This document shows, one piece after another, positions 42,806 to 52,186 of a stretch of 64,000 nt of DNA. The notes beneath the pieces are model-generated. The model did not search any database, was not told the origin of the DNA, and saw only the letters and a program-made list of their open reading frames with translations. This stretch comes from Streptomyces spirodelae (lineage in GTDB: Bacteria; Actinomycetota; Actinomycetes; Streptomycetales; Streptomycetaceae), in the NCBI RefSeq assembly GCF_017676385.1, contig NZ_JAFFZN010000010.1:1-64000 (forward strand), written 5' to 3'. Within the stretch, counting starts at the first letter, position 1. The number at the start of each line of letters is the position of its first letter. A program made the position numbers and the translations under genes.

Positions 42806-43435
42806 CTACCCCTCATCCCTGGCTCCGGGGGTCGTGAAGGTGGCCTCCAGGAGTGCTGTGAGGTGCTGGGCGAAGCCTTTGCGGGACCAGCGCCGTCGGG
42901 TCATGAGCCGGTCGAGGATGTCAAGAGACGTCAGGGCCCAGAGCATGTCGGTGGCAGTGTCGACCGTCCAGGGGGGCGCGAGACGGTGTTCGGCCTGCAG
43001 CCGTTCGATGACCCGGCGACTGCCTCTGCGCCAGTTGGTCAGGGTGGTCTCCCACAGTTCGGCGGCATCGGGGTCGGTGTGGCGGGCGCGTTCGACGGCG
43101 TGCAGGACAGCCAGGATCCGGGGGTGGGACCTGGCGATGTGCTCGGCCCACTCCCGCAGTGTAGCCAGGGCATCGGGTGCGTCCCACACTTTCTGCAGCG
43201 AGGCGGCCAGTTGTTCGACCTCGCCCAGGCTGCGGTAGAGCGCGGTGAGGAGTTCTCCGCGGGTTGAGAAGTGCAGGTAGGCCCCTCGGCGTGAGACGCC
43301 GGCGCGTTCGGCGGCGGCGGCCATGGTCAGGGATTCGAAACCCTGCTCCTCGATGAGCTCCCGGGCTGCCTGCAGGAGCGCGGCTACGGTCTTGCGGCTG
43401 CGAGCGTTCCGGGGCTCCCCGATGGTCCTGGCCAT
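42806..43435 (-). CDS. TetR-family regulator
   Basis: About 209 residues. HTH at about 18-65 (TVAALLQAARELIEEQGFES, then VSRRGAYLHFSTRGELLTAL). Helical effector domain. ATG 43435 has GGAGAGG upstream; ATG 43462 is an alternative. Divergent from the DUF6069-like membrane gene with a palindrome between, so it is probably its repressor. Confidence 0.9.
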   Translation of the reverse strand: MARTIGEPRNARSRKTVAALLQAARELIEEQGFESLTMAAAAERAGVSRRGAYLHFSTRGELLTALYRSLGEVEQLAASLQKVWDAPDALATLREWAEHIARSHPRILAVLHAVERARHTDPDAAELWETTLTNWRRGSRRVIERLQAEHRLAPPWTVDTATDMLWALTSLDILDRLMTRRRWSRKGFAQHLTALLEATFTTPGARDEG

Positions 43436-43497
43436 GCCCACCTCTCCGTTGAAATTGCACATTGCGTGAAGTTGCTATTGCTGGAAAGTACGCGCCA

Positions 43498-43519
43498 TGT
43501 GTACTTTATCAAGTGCACA
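43498..43519. promoter_or_regulatory. Imperfect palindrome before DUF6069-like gene
   Basis: TGTGTACTT-TATC-AAGTGCACA, one mismatch in 9-bp arms, with a further AAGTT half-site on each side. Lies between the divergent TetR and membrane-protein starts, so it is a likely operator. Confidence 0.6.
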
Positions 43520-43544
43520 CCATGTGAAGTTAAGGAGTCTTTCC

Positions 43545-43955
43545 ATGACTGCTGCCAAAACCACCCGCACCTCGGGAGCCCGCCACCCGCAGATCACCGC
43601 CGTGGTCCTCGCGACCACTGCACCGGCCGTGGTCTGGCTCGCTGCGAAGGCGGCGGGTGCCGATATGGAAGTCACCATGCACGGACAGCCGACCATGCGC
43701 GTCGGCCTGCCACTCGTCCTGATCGCCGCCCTGCTGGCGAACCTTGCAGGCTGGTCGGCGCTGTTGCTGCTGCGCCGCGTGACCAGCCGCTCCCGTGCCG
43801 CGTGGACCGTCCTGTCCGGCATCGTGCTGCTCGTCTCCTTCGCCCCCGTGATCAGTGCCCGGGCCTCCACAGGCACCACACTTGCCCTGGCCGTGATGCA
43901 CCTGGTCGTGGCTGCGGTCCTCGTTCCCGGACTGCGGCGGGCCACGGCGACCTGA
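43545..43955 (+). CDS. DUF6069-like four-helix membrane protein
   Basis: 136 residues with four hydrophobic helices (about 18-35, 55-75, 85-103, 110-128) and an N-terminal polar lead. Such proteins pair with TetR regulators in actinomycetes; function unknown. ATG 43545 with AAGGAG upstream. The following 300 bp (43956-44259) show no confident gene. Confidence 0.75.
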   Translation: MTAAKTTRTSGARHPQITAVVLATTAPAVVWLAAKAAGADMEVTMHGQPTMRVGLPLVLIAALLANLAGWSALLLLRRVTSRSRAAWTVLSGIVLLVSFAPVISARASTGTTLALAVMHLVVAAVLVPGLRRATAT

Positions 43956-44259
43956 CGGGAGCTTCTCGGGGGTGGGCTTCCGCCACCGTGCGCGTACGCC
44001 TGCGGCCCCGTCGGTGCTCACTGCCGAGAGGGCGGATACAGGTCGAGCCGCTGATGCCGACCGACCCGTATCAGCGGACGGCGGTGGGCCCACCACCACG
44101 CAGGCTTGATGCCCCGCGGAACATCTGCACCTGCTCGCCCCGGCGGTCTCGCCGGCGACGCCGCGCAAGCAGATGTGCAGCTCATCCCGTGTCGACGGCC
44201 TCGACGACCACCGGGCTCAAGGCGTCGTCCGGATGGCGGGCTCACCGCACTCGTGCCCG

Positions 44260-45813
44260 TCAGGGGGCTCCCAGTTCCTTGGCCAGCTTGTTCGCCGAGT
44301 CCTTGGTGAAGCTGCCGCTGATCTCCATAGCACCCCCGCTGATGGGCCCGGTGACGGCAGGTGCACTGATCAGCCGGTCGCCGAGGACGATGGCGATGTG
44401 GTTTTGTGGGGAGCGGCGTTGGGCCGCCCGGCTGGTGAGGTCCGCGAACCGTTTGGCGTCCTCATCCTGGAACGATGCCTGGATCATCCAGCCCGTCTGG
44501 CCGCGCTTGGTGCGCACGTGCCGGAGCTGCTTGACGCTCATGCGGTTCTCGGCCGCGGTGGAGATGTGGAAGCAGGCTTTCTGGTCCTGAGAATAGAAGG
44601 TGGGCGGCGGCAGCTTGTCGGTGCACTCGCCCGGTGCGATCTGTTCCACCAGGGCCAGCCGCAGGTCCTCCCGCACCGCACCGGGGGTGGCCTCGCCGCC
44701 CTGCTGCAGCGCGTAGATGACACCGCCTCCGGTGAGGAGCCCGGCTGCCGCCAGAGCCACAGTGAGCCGCACCCCGGTGCGACGGAGGCGGGGCGGCTGG
44801 AGCCCTGGCGAGCGGGGCAGGTGTCGGGTGTGGGCGGTGGCGGGCGGAGTACGCACGGTGGCCGCCGCGTCAGGGGCGATGCGCCGCTGGGCCGCATCGA
44901 CCTCCTGGGTACGGCGTCTGCCGTACTGCTCGATCGCGGAAGACCAGCCTTCCGGGAGCCAGTCGGTGGCACCGCGCGCTTGTGGACGCTCCGCGAGAAC
45001 GGCGCCGACCTGGTCCAGCAATGCGTGCGCGGTGGGCCGTCGAGCGGGGTCCTGGGTGAGGCAGGGGAGGATCAGGGCGTCCAGTCCGGTGGGCAGGCCG
45101 TCCAGGTCGAGGTCACCCTCGGCTGCTCGTACCAGTTGTTCGAACGCGCTGCCCTGGCCTGTGTCGCGGTAGGGACTGCGGCCCGTGGCCAGGTAGAACA
45201 GTGTGGCACCCAGCGAGAAGACATCGGATGCAGCGGTGGTCGGCTCGCCACGCGCCTGCTCGGGGGCGGCGAAGGCGACGGTGCCGAAAGTTGCCTTCGT
45301 ACGGGTGATGTCGGCGGCCTGCGAGATCCCGAAGTCGATCAGGCGGGGGCCGTCCTCCGGCAGCAGAATGTTGGAGGGCTTGATATCGCGGTGGACCAGC
45401 CCGGCGGCGTGGATGCTCACCAATGCCTCGACCATTCCGGCCGCGATCCAGTGCAGGGCGGCGGGCGGCAACGGGCCTTGGGACACGACCAGTTCGCGCA
45501 GCGACGGCGCCGGGATGTATTCGGTGGCCATCCAAGGGACGTGGGAGTCCGCGTCGGCATCCACGACACTGGCCGTGAACACCCCTCCTACGCGCCGGGC
45601 CAAGGCCACCTCGCGGGCGAAGCGGCGCCGGTCCGCGTCCGAGACCGTGCCCTCGTCGGGGTCGGCCAGCAGAATTTTGACGGCAACGGTGTGGCCGCCT
45701 GGGGAGCGGGCCAGGTAGACGCGGCCCATACCACCGCTGGCCAGTTCCGTGAGTACGGTGTACGGCCCGATCTGTTCGCCGGGGCTCGCAGCGCCCGTCC
45801 ACTCCGCCCGCAC
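44260..45813 (-). CDS. Membrane Ser/Thr kinase with SecD-like extracellular domain
   Basis: 517 residues. The kinase domain (about 16-280) has ASGGMGRVYLA, VAVKIL (Lys), LVHRDIKPSNILL (catalytic loop), LIDFGIS (DFG) and FAAPEQARGE. A basic linker and one membrane helix follow (VALAAAGLLTGGGVIYAL, about 358-377). The exported C-terminus (about 440-517) resembles the SecD P1-head fold: QASFQDEDAKRFADLTSRAA, HIAIVLGDRLISAPAVTGPI, GGAMEISGSFTKDSANKLAK. GTG 45813 has GGGAGA upstream. Probably senses an extracytoplasmic signal. Confidence 0.85.
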   Translation of the reverse strand: MRAEWTGAASPGEQIGPYTVLTELASGGMGRVYLARSPGGHTVAVKILLADPDEGTVSDADRRRFAREVALARRVGGVFTASVVDADADSHVPWMATEYIPAPSLRELVVSQGPLPPAALHWIAAGMVEALVSIHAAGLVHRDIKPSNILLPEDGPRLIDFGISQAADITRTKATFGTVAFAAPEQARGEPTTAASDVFSLGATLFYLATGRSPYRDTGQGSAFEQLVRAAEGDLDLDGLPTGLDALILPCLTQDPARRPTAHALLDQVGAVLAERPQARGATDWLPEGWSSAIEQYGRRRTQEVDAAQRRIAPDAAATVRTPPATAHTRHLPRSPGLQPPRLRRTGVRLTVALAAAGLLTGGGVIYALQQGGEATPGAVREDLRLALVEQIAPGECTDKLPPPTFYSQDQKACFHISTAAENRMSVKQLRHVRTKRGQTGWMIQASFQDEDAKRFADLTSRAAQRRSPQNHIAIVLGDRLISAPAVTGPISGGAMEISGSFTKDSANKLAKELGAP

Positions 45814-46378
45814 TGGCGTCTCCCCCCGTCCGCCCGGCCACGGCAAGCCGCGGTCACGTAGAAGCAAGGTTCAGATTAGAGGATTCACGCAGTGGTGCGG
45901 CCTCGCCTGCCGCGTTCGTCTGACTGGTCACCACAGAAGAGCCTGGCACCGGGGTGCCTCGCCAGGCCGCCGACTGCCGCGGTGGTGGACTCTTCGTCGG
46001 TGGTGACCGCTGAGCCACCACGCGGTACGGGCGAGGTCCGACCGAGCCGCCGCTCTGCCGGGACCTCGCATGGCGAGTGCCGGACCTCACCGGCCATCGG
46101 ATCGAACGCACAGCCCCGAGAGGCCGGTGTGTGATGCCCCGGAGTCTCAAACCGCCGCCGGTCGACGCGTGCCCGGCGCCGTACGGCGGTCGCGGTGCAG
46201 GCTCCGCGCGGCCTGCCGCACGGTTGCACTGTCGCACGGCCATACCGGTGCTTCCCGACGCGCGGGTTACTCGTCCGCGCCGGGGGTGACGCTGTCCGGG
46301 TGCACTTCCGCGGGCGCCGCCGCCGACTCCCCCTGGGCTGGACACTGACTCGGGCAGCGTGTCCCTAGGGTCGGCCGT
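45814..46378. other. Intergenic stretch, no gene supported
   Basis: About 565 bp between the kinase start and the secreted esterase. Open frames here are short, Arg/Pro-rich shadows without ribosome-binding sites. Promoters of both divergent genes must lie here but no clear boxes were found. Confidence 0.4.
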
Positions 46379-47443
46379 ATGGACGCTACAGGTGATCCGA
46401 AGGTCGGGCCGGGCAGGACCCGGCGGCAGGTACTCGTGCCGATGGCCGCGCTGGGAGCTGCGGCGGCCGTGCCCGCGCTGGCCGTGCCCACGCGCGCGTC
46501 CGCGGCGTCGCCCATGGGCGCGCGGGTTGTCGAGGAGCGGCGGGTGGGTCCGCGGCTGCTCGATCTCACCGTGGAGTCACCGGCGATGGGCGGCAGAGCG
46601 TTCGTCCGGCTGCTGACGCCCGTCGGCTGGGAGCGGCGGAGGCCCGGCGACCGGTGGCCGGCGCTGTGGCTGTTGGTGGGCGGCGACGGGGACCACAAGG
46701 GGTGGACCGAGAGCTACGACTTCCACAAGGGCGTCGCACGCGCCGCACTGCGCGACGTGCTCGTAGTGATGCCGGGGATGCCGGAGTTCGGCTTCTATAC
46801 GGACTGGTGGAACGGCGGCAAGGGTGGTCCGCCCGCTGTGGAGACGTTCCACCTGGACGAGGTGCTCCCACTGCTGGAACAAGACTACGGCGCGGGCCGG
46901 CGGCGTGTGGCGGCCGGTGACTCCCAGGGCGGTGCGGGCGGGCTGTTCTACGCAGCGCGCCGCCCTGGGCTCTTCCGCGCGGTGGCGAGCTTCAGCGGGT
47001 ACATCCATCCACTCCAGCACGTCCGGGCGATCCGCGCGGGCATGACCTACCTCGGCCTCGACTGGCGTGCGCTGTGGGGCGACCCCGTGGCTCAGCGAGC
47101 CAACTGGGAGGCCCACGACGTGTACCACCTCGCGGAGCGGCTGCGCGGTGTACCCGTTCATCTGTCCAGCGGGGACGGGAGGCGGGGAGTGCTGGACCCG
47201 CCCGGAGCCGAGCCCGACCCGCACGTCCCGGGGCTGGAGGACCCCTCCGACCCGTTCCCCGAGGAGGTGCTCTCGCCTTCGGAGGCGCTGATGAACGAGG
47301 AAGCCCGTGCCGTCGCGCCACGCCTCGCGCAGGCGGGTGTCCAGGTCTCGACCCACTTCTACACCGGCATGCACGAGCCCGCCTACTGGGTACGGGAGTT
47401 GCACGACAGGCTGCCCTGGCTGCTGTGGCACCTGCGTGCGTGA
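46379..47443 (+). CDS. Secreted esterase-like protein (antigen-85/esterase D fold)
   Basis: 354 residues. Twin-arginine-type signal (GRTRRQVLVPMAALGAAAAV, ending near ASAA at about residue 44). The alpha/beta-hydrolase core has the nucleophile elbow GDSQGG (Ser182), WWNGG in the antigen-85-like loop and a catalytic His in HEPAYW. ATG 46379. Such proteins are exported acyl-transferases or esterases. Stands alone, with divergent kinase upstream. Confidence 0.82.
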   Translation: MDATGDPKVGPGRTRRQVLVPMAALGAAAAVPALAVPTRASAASPMGARVVEERRVGPRLLDLTVESPAMGGRAFVRLLTPVGWERRRPGDRWPALWLLVGGDGDHKGWTESYDFHKGVARAALRDVLVVMPGMPEFGFYTDWWNGGKGGPPAVETFHLDEVLPLLEQDYGAGRRRVAAGDSQGGAGGLFYAARRPGLFRAVASFSGYIHPLQHVRAIRAGMTYLGLDWRALWGDPVAQRANWEAHDVYHLAERLRGVPVHLSSGDGRRGVLDPPGAEPDPHVPGLEDPSDPFPEEVLSPSEALMNEEARAVAPRLAQAGVQVSTHFYTGMHEPAYWVRELHDRLPWLLWHLRA

Positions 47444-47850
47444 CGGACGGGTGGGTCCCGCCGCCCGTGATGGCCTCGTACACGGCGACCGTACTTCGGC
47501 AGCTTCGGCGCCACCACGACCACCGGCGCTTCTCGCATGCACCCGACTCCGGGATGCCGCGCAGGGCCCGGCTCGGGAAGCGGCCGCCGCAGTCCGGACG
47601 TCTGCGGCGTGCGACGCGGAGCCGCGGATGCTGCTGCCGGCAGCGATGGCTGCGCCGGTGTATCCACAGCAGAGGGCGGGCACCGCGACGGTGTCACCAG
47701 GAGTCCTGGCTCCCGGATCGCCGGAGGTGGCCGATGTGCCGCCCGCCTGGCGGCGTGGCAGGGGCCGGGTGAACTCGAACGCCGGTCTTCCACGCGCGTC
47801 GCTCCCCAAGAGTCCTGACCTGACGCGATGCCCGCATAACGTTGACCGGC
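47444..47850. other. Intergenic stretch, no gene supported
   Basis: About 407 bp between the esterase and the MFS gene. Frames are low-complexity shadows and I see no repeat or hairpin of note. Confidence 0.4.
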
Positions 47851-49419
47851 ATGGGAGATGACGAGCACGGGAGGTTTGCGGTGACGCCCGCGCGGTCACG
47901 GACCTGTCCTGCGATGCTGCCGATCATCCTCGCTCTCTCCCTCGCCTTCACGGTCACGGTCATCGACCCGCTGGTGCTCGGGCTGAACCTGCCGCAGGTG
48001 AGTCGTGCCCTGCATGTGCCGCCCCAGCTCGTCGGGTTCCTGGGCGGCGCGGCCACGCTGGTGATGGCTGCCGCCGTGCTCGCCGCGGGCGGTCTCGGGG
48101 ATGCCTTCGGGCTCAAACGGGTGCTGATGCTGGGGCTGGTCACTGTCACGGTCGCCGACCTGCTCTCCGTGTTCTCCCCCGGGTACGGCTTCTTGCTGAC
48201 GATGCGGTTCCTGGACGGCCTGGGGATGACCGCGCTGCTGGGAGTGCCGTTGGCCCTGCTGAAGACATCGGTTCCTCGGGAGAAGCGCCCCGCCGCCCTC
48301 GGTGTCTTCATGGCCGTCGAGATGGTCCTGTGCGGGATGACTCCCGCACTCACCGGTTGGGCGGTGGGAGCCGTCAGCTGGCGGGTGCTCTTCCTGATCG
48401 CCCCGGTGCTGGCCCTGACCTCGCTCTGGCTGACGGCCCGGTACGTACCGGAGGCCCCCGCCAAGGAGCGCCGTCGGACCGACGTGGCTGGTGTCATCCT
48501 GGTCGGAGCCGCTCTGCTGGCCCTTGTCATCGGTCTCGCCGCGGCGCAGAACGGTGTCTTCCGGCCGCAGACATGGCTGCCTCTGCTCATCAGCGCTGCC
48601 GCCGCCGTGCTCTTCGTGCTGCACGAGCGCCGCACCCCCGAACCGGCCCTGGATCTTGCGCTGTTCCGAAGCCCGCCGTTCAGCGTGGCCCTGGCGGCGA
48701 CGCTCACACTGAACTTCCTCGCCGCCGGCCTCAGCGTCGCCCTGGGCCAGTTCGGCAGTGTGGTGCTGGCGCTGTCCCCCGAGGCCGTCGGCCTGCTGTA
48801 CCTGCCCGGCACCCTGCTCAGTGCCGGTGCTGTAGTCCTGGCCGGGCGCCTGGTCGGGAAGTACTCCCCGCGGCCGGTGATGGTCGCCGGTCTGCTGCTG
48901 CTGGCGACGAGCGGGCTGTTGATGGCGGGCACACTCACCCCCACGATGGCGTTGTGGCTGCTCGTGCTGGCCACATGGCTGTGCAACCTGGGGACGCTGG
49001 TCACCTCCACCTCGGTGTCGGAGACGGTCCTCTCCGAAGCGCCGCCTGGGCATTCCGGCACCGTGGCCTCCGTGCAACTGGCCTCCGGAATGACCGGCTA
49101 CGCGTTCGGGCCCACCGTCTACCTCCTGCTTCTCAACTTCTTCTTCCACCGGCAGTGGCTGGCGGACGCCGAGTCACGCGGACTGTCGGTGACCCGGGCG
49201 GAGCAGGCCGTGGACGCCGTGCGCAGCGGTTTGGCACTCAACCCGGGCAGTGCCGTGTACGACCCGAACCTGCTCCGGCTGGCAGGTGGGCTCGACCTCG
49301 GGCGGGACTTCGCGGACGCACTGCGGCTCACGATGCTAAGCGTCAGCGTCCTGCCGCTCGTCGTGGCGGCGGCGGCGCTTGTGCTGATGCGCCGCCGCAA
49401 GGAGCCGCGAACCCCCTAG
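47851..49419 (+). CDS. MFS transporter (DHA2-like, 14 helices)
   Basis: 522 residues with about 14 hydrophobic segments. AGGLGDAFGLKRVLMLG is the helix 2-3 loop; a large periplasmic loop (FFHRQWLADAESRGLSVTRA) precedes the last helix. ATG 47851. No regulator adjacent. Substrate unknown; drug or metabolite export is likely from family membership. Confidence 0.85.
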   Translation: MGDDEHGRFAVTPARSRTCPAMLPIILALSLAFTVTVIDPLVLGLNLPQVSRALHVPPQLVGFLGGAATLVMAAAVLAAGGLGDAFGLKRVLMLGLVTVTVADLLSVFSPGYGFLLTMRFLDGLGMTALLGVPLALLKTSVPREKRPAALGVFMAVEMVLCGMTPALTGWAVGAVSWRVLFLIAPVLALTSLWLTARYVPEAPAKERRRTDVAGVILVGAALLALVIGLAAAQNGVFRPQTWLPLLISAAAAVLFVLHERRTPEPALDLALFRSPPFSVALAATLTLNFLAAGLSVALGQFGSVVLALSPEAVGLLYLPGTLLSAGAVVLAGRLVGKYSPRPVMVAGLLLLATSGLLMAGTLTPTMALWLLVLATWLCNLGTLVTSTSVSETVLSEAPPGHSGTVASVQLASGMTGYAFGPTVYLLLLNFFFHRQWLADAESRGLSVTRAEQAVDAVRSGLALNPGSAVYDPNLLRLAGGLDLGRDFADALRLTMLSVSVLPLVVAAAALVLMRRRKEPRTP

Positions 49420-50145
49420 GCACGGCCGCGGGCTCGCGACCCAGGACGAGCGGGCTCCGCACAGCGCCCCGCCCGAGCCGCGACGCGAACCAGACCGGCG
49501 ACGTGGAGCGTCCTGCCGTTCGGTGCGAAGGCGTACGACCGGCCGTGCCCGCGCACCCCTTCGTCGCCCTGGCGGGAACCGGAACTGCCGGGCGGGCGTG
49601 GTGGGATGATGCCGAACAGCACGCTGGGCGGGCGTGGTTCGTGTAGGAGAGGGGCCATGGAGCCGCTGGTGGCGGCGGGCCCTGAGGGGTTCGATGACGA
49701 ACCGCCCCCGGGAGCCAGGGACCGCCCGTCGGAGTGGGCCTTCGCCGTGCCGCTCTGGACACGGCCGTCTCCCGCGGACTGTTCGACGACCTGGCCGGTC
49801 AAGGCTGATCCGGCGCGGCTGGGCCTCGACGGCGAGCGGGGCACGCGCCGCACTGGCTACCTCTTCACCCCAGCACAGGGCTCGCAGGCACGCGAGGGTC
49901 TCGTTCCCTGGCTGTCTTCACCGAGGTGGCAATGGCCGACTCGTTCGTGGGTCACGGAACGCGCCGGGGTGTCTCAGCGGTTGACGGCGAGCGTTGTCTG
50001 TTCGAGATCCCTGAGGGCTCCGGGCATCAGGGAAGGAGGCGCTCGCGGTGCGTAGTGATGCCGGCCTTCGCCACTGCGGGTCCGGCGACCTTCGCGTAGA
50101 AGGGGGCGAACACGTGGCGGGACACGGTACTCACCGTCTCACCAC
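49420..50145. other. Gap with degenerate plus-strand coding traces
   Basis: Between MFS and the P450 remnant. A plus-strand frame around 49700-50070 shows protein-like pieces in two frames (LDTAVSRGLFDDLAG, FTEVAMADSFVGHGTRRGVS, CLFEIPEGSG) that suggest a decayed gene of unknown family. Nothing intact. Confidence 0.35.
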
Positions 50146-50740
50146 TCACCACCTCACCGGGAGTTCGATCAGGTCGCCGGTCAGTACGGCCTCGCGCAGG
50201 CGGAGTTCCTCGATGGGGACTGCCAGACTCAGCATCGGGAAGCTCTCGGCGAGGTGATCGAGGGCAACCTGCCGTTCCATGCGGGCCAGGGAGCACGCCC
50301 AGGCAGTAGCGGGCGCCGTGACCGAAGGACAGGCGTGCTGCGGCCTGACGGGTGATGTCGGTGTGGGCGTAGCGGGGGATGCCGCCGCCTGCCTTGCCGG
50401 GAGCGCGCAGGATTTCCTCGACCGCGTCCGGGACCAGGCCCGGGTCGGCCAGCATGGCCTGCCACTGGCCGGGATCGGTGAGCAGCAGGGCGCCGAGTCC
50501 GATCTGGACGACGGTGGTCTCATGCCCGGCGAACAGCAGGGCCATCGGCAGCATGGCGATCTCGTCGTCGCCGACCCCGTCGGTGGCGCACAGCCGGGAG
50601 GTGACGTCGTCACCGGGCGCGCGACGTTTGCTGGTCGCCAACTCCTGCCCACACCAAGACAGTTCGTCGAGGCGGGTGGGCTGCCGCCACCGGGCTGCCG
50701 CGCCGCCTGCGGTGGGCGGCCTGGTCGGCCGAGGTCTCAC
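50146..50740 (-). pseudogene. Cytochrome P450 remnant
   Basis: ALLFAGHETTVVQIGLGALL (I-helix oxygen-binding motif), PDAVEEILRAPGKAGGGIPR (K-helix region) and ARLSFGHGARYCLGV (haem-binding Cys loop) are in one frame, then ALDHLAESFPMLSLAVP and LIELPVRW in another. About 40 residues between ITRQ and the haem loop, including the ERR-partner region, are deleted, and the N-terminal half is missing. It follows the methyltransferase, so it was probably a tailoring gene of the RiPP cluster that has decayed. Confidence 0.85.
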
Positions 50741-50825
50741 GCGATCCCGACCGGCGCCCCCGGTCGCGGAGCAGACTCATCGAAGTCGTCCGGCCCGAGG
50801 CTCCGCGCATGGCCGAGCGCGGACG

Positions 50826-51872
50826 TCAGCGGGCGACGAGCTCCACCAGGGAGCGGTAGTAGCTGAGCTTGCGCACCGTACCGAGGTCGAATCCGGCGCG
50901 GTCTCCGAGCACGGCGAGCTGGTCGCGGGTGCGCTCCTGCCCGGAGAAGTAGGTGAGCATCCGCAGGTCCATCTCGGAGCGGACCCGTGCCCCCTGCGGG
51001 TCGTCGCGCAACCCCTCGATCAGCAGCACCCGGCTGCCGGGGCGGGCCGCGCGGGCGCAGTGTTCCAGGATGGCCAGCGCGTGCTCGTCGTCCCAGTCGT
51101 GCAGTACGACGGAGAGCAGATAGCCGCCCGCACCGGCAGCCGCCTCCGGCAGCGGGTCGAGGAAGCTGGACTCCAGCACGGCGCACCGCTCGCCCAGCCC
51201 CTGCTCGGCGAGGTTGGTGCGGGCCGCGGCAGCCGGTCCTGGCAGCTCCACCAGGGTGGCGCGGAGTTCGGGGTGCGCGGTCAGCAGCGCGCACAGGAGC
51301 GTCGCGTCCCCGCCGCCGACGTCGACGAGGTGGCCGAGCGAGCCCCAGTCGTAGCCGTCGGCTGCGGCCTTCGTCTCGCCGGGCACGAGCAGCGAGGCGA
51401 GCAAGGAGTCGAAGGAGTGGGAGAGTTCGGCGTCGGCGTCCAGGTCGGCCCAGAACGAGCGGCCGTAGGCGGTGTCGTAACCGGGGCGGCCGGTGCGGAT
51501 GCTCTCCAGCAGGTGGACCAGCGCGAGGTCACCGCGGCCGAAGGCGCTGCCGGTGTCGAGCCAGTCGCGGGGGCTGCCGGGGTGGTCGGCGCGCAGCTGT
51601 GCGCCGAGTTCGGTGAGACCGTAGACGTGCGGCTCGGGCTGGGTGAACACCTGTGCGTTGACCAGGTGGTGGAGCAGCCGCTCCAGCAGGTGTGCGGGGG
51701 TGCCGGAGCGCTCGGCGAGCCGGCCGAGGGGGGCGGTGCCCTCCCCGATGTGATCGGCGAGGCGCAGTGTGGCGGCGACGCGTACGGCCATGGGGGTGAC
51801 CAGGTCGGCAACCTCCCAGATGTCGCTCGTGCCGCGGGGCCGCTTGTTCTCCTGGGTCACCGTCTGGGTCAC
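50826..51872 (-). CDS. O-methyltransferase of RiPP cluster
   Basis: 348 residues, acetylserotonin/hydroxyneurosporene O-methyltransferase family. The N-terminal dimerisation/winged-helix domain contains LTPMAVRVAATLRLADHIGE-like sequence (DLVTPMAVRVAATLRLADHI). The Rossmann domain has HLVDVGGGDATLLCALL (SAM motif) and SVVLHDWDDEHALAIL. GTG 51872 with GGGAAG upstream. It lies 145 bp after the precursor gene, beyond a large hairpin. Likely methylates the modified peptide (hydroxyl or C-terminal carboxyl); the target is unknown. Confidence 0.88.
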   Translation of the reverse strand: MTQTVTQENKRPRGTSDIWEVADLVTPMAVRVAATLRLADHIGEGTAPLGRLAERSGTPAHLLERLLHHLVNAQVFTQPEPHVYGLTELGAQLRADHPGSPRDWLDTGSAFGRGDLALVHLLESIRTGRPGYDTAYGRSFWADLDADAELSHSFDSLLASLLVPGETKAAADGYDWGSLGHLVDVGGGDATLLCALLTAHPELRATLVELPGPAAAARTNLAEQGLGERCAVLESSFLDPLPEAAAGAGGYLLSVVLHDWDDEHALAILEHCARAARPGSRVLLIEGLRDDPQGARVRSEMDLRMLTYFSGQERTRDQLAVLGDRAGFDLGTVRKLSYYRSLVELVAR

Positions 51873-51953
51873 CGTCTTCCCGGTCGTGGATGGGGTGCGA
51901 ACGCCCGGCGGATGGCCGGGACGGTCCGCTTGCGTTCCGCCTCTCGGCCGCTC

Positions 51954-52003
51954 GCCGCCGGGCGCCGTCCGTTCGCCGTACGGCTGGGACGGTGCCCGGC
52001 GGC
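51954..52003 (-). terminator. Nested hairpin after precursor gene
   Basis: GCCGCCGGGC (51954-51963) pairs with 51994-52003, CCGTCC (51965-51970) pairs with GGACGG (51987-51992), and the loop holds the self-complementary GCCGTACGGC. The structure starts 15 bp after the precursor stop. Likely an attenuator that lets the precursor be made in excess over the downstream methyltransferase. Confidence 0.7.
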
Positions 52004-52017
52004 GGCTGCCGCACGGC

Positions 52018-52131
52018 TCAGTGGCAGGCCGGCCCCGAGGCCGTCGTGCTGGCGATGACCTGCGGCGGCTCCTCGATCTCCTCGATCTCGAAGGTCTCGG
52101 CTTCCAGCGCCTCCAGCTCGTCTACGAGCAT
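52018..52131 (-). CDS. RiPP precursor peptide (thiopeptide/azole-type)
   Basis: 37 residues. The acidic leader (about residues 1-25) contains DELEALEAETFEIEEIEE, closely resembling thiopeptide leaders of the thiostrepton type. The likely core starts after PPQV or PPQVIA and reads STTASGPACH with two Thr, two Ser and one Cys. ATG 52131 has AAAGGAG 7-8 nt upstream, the best ribosome-binding site in the cluster. It lies 108 bp after the LanB elimination gene. The core is far shorter and poorer in Cys than known thiopeptides. Product unknown. Confidence 0.8.
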   Translation of the reverse strand: MLVDELEALEAETFEIEEIEEPPQVIASTTASGPACH

Positions 52132-52186
52132 GTGTCAACTCCTTTGGTAGGTACGCGAGTTACGCGACTGTACGCGGACACCCGCC

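Noticed and set aside
45854..46345. Minus-strand ORFs between the kinase and esterase
   Set aside because: Two overlapping Arg/Gly/Pro-rich frames without motifs; treated as non-coding.
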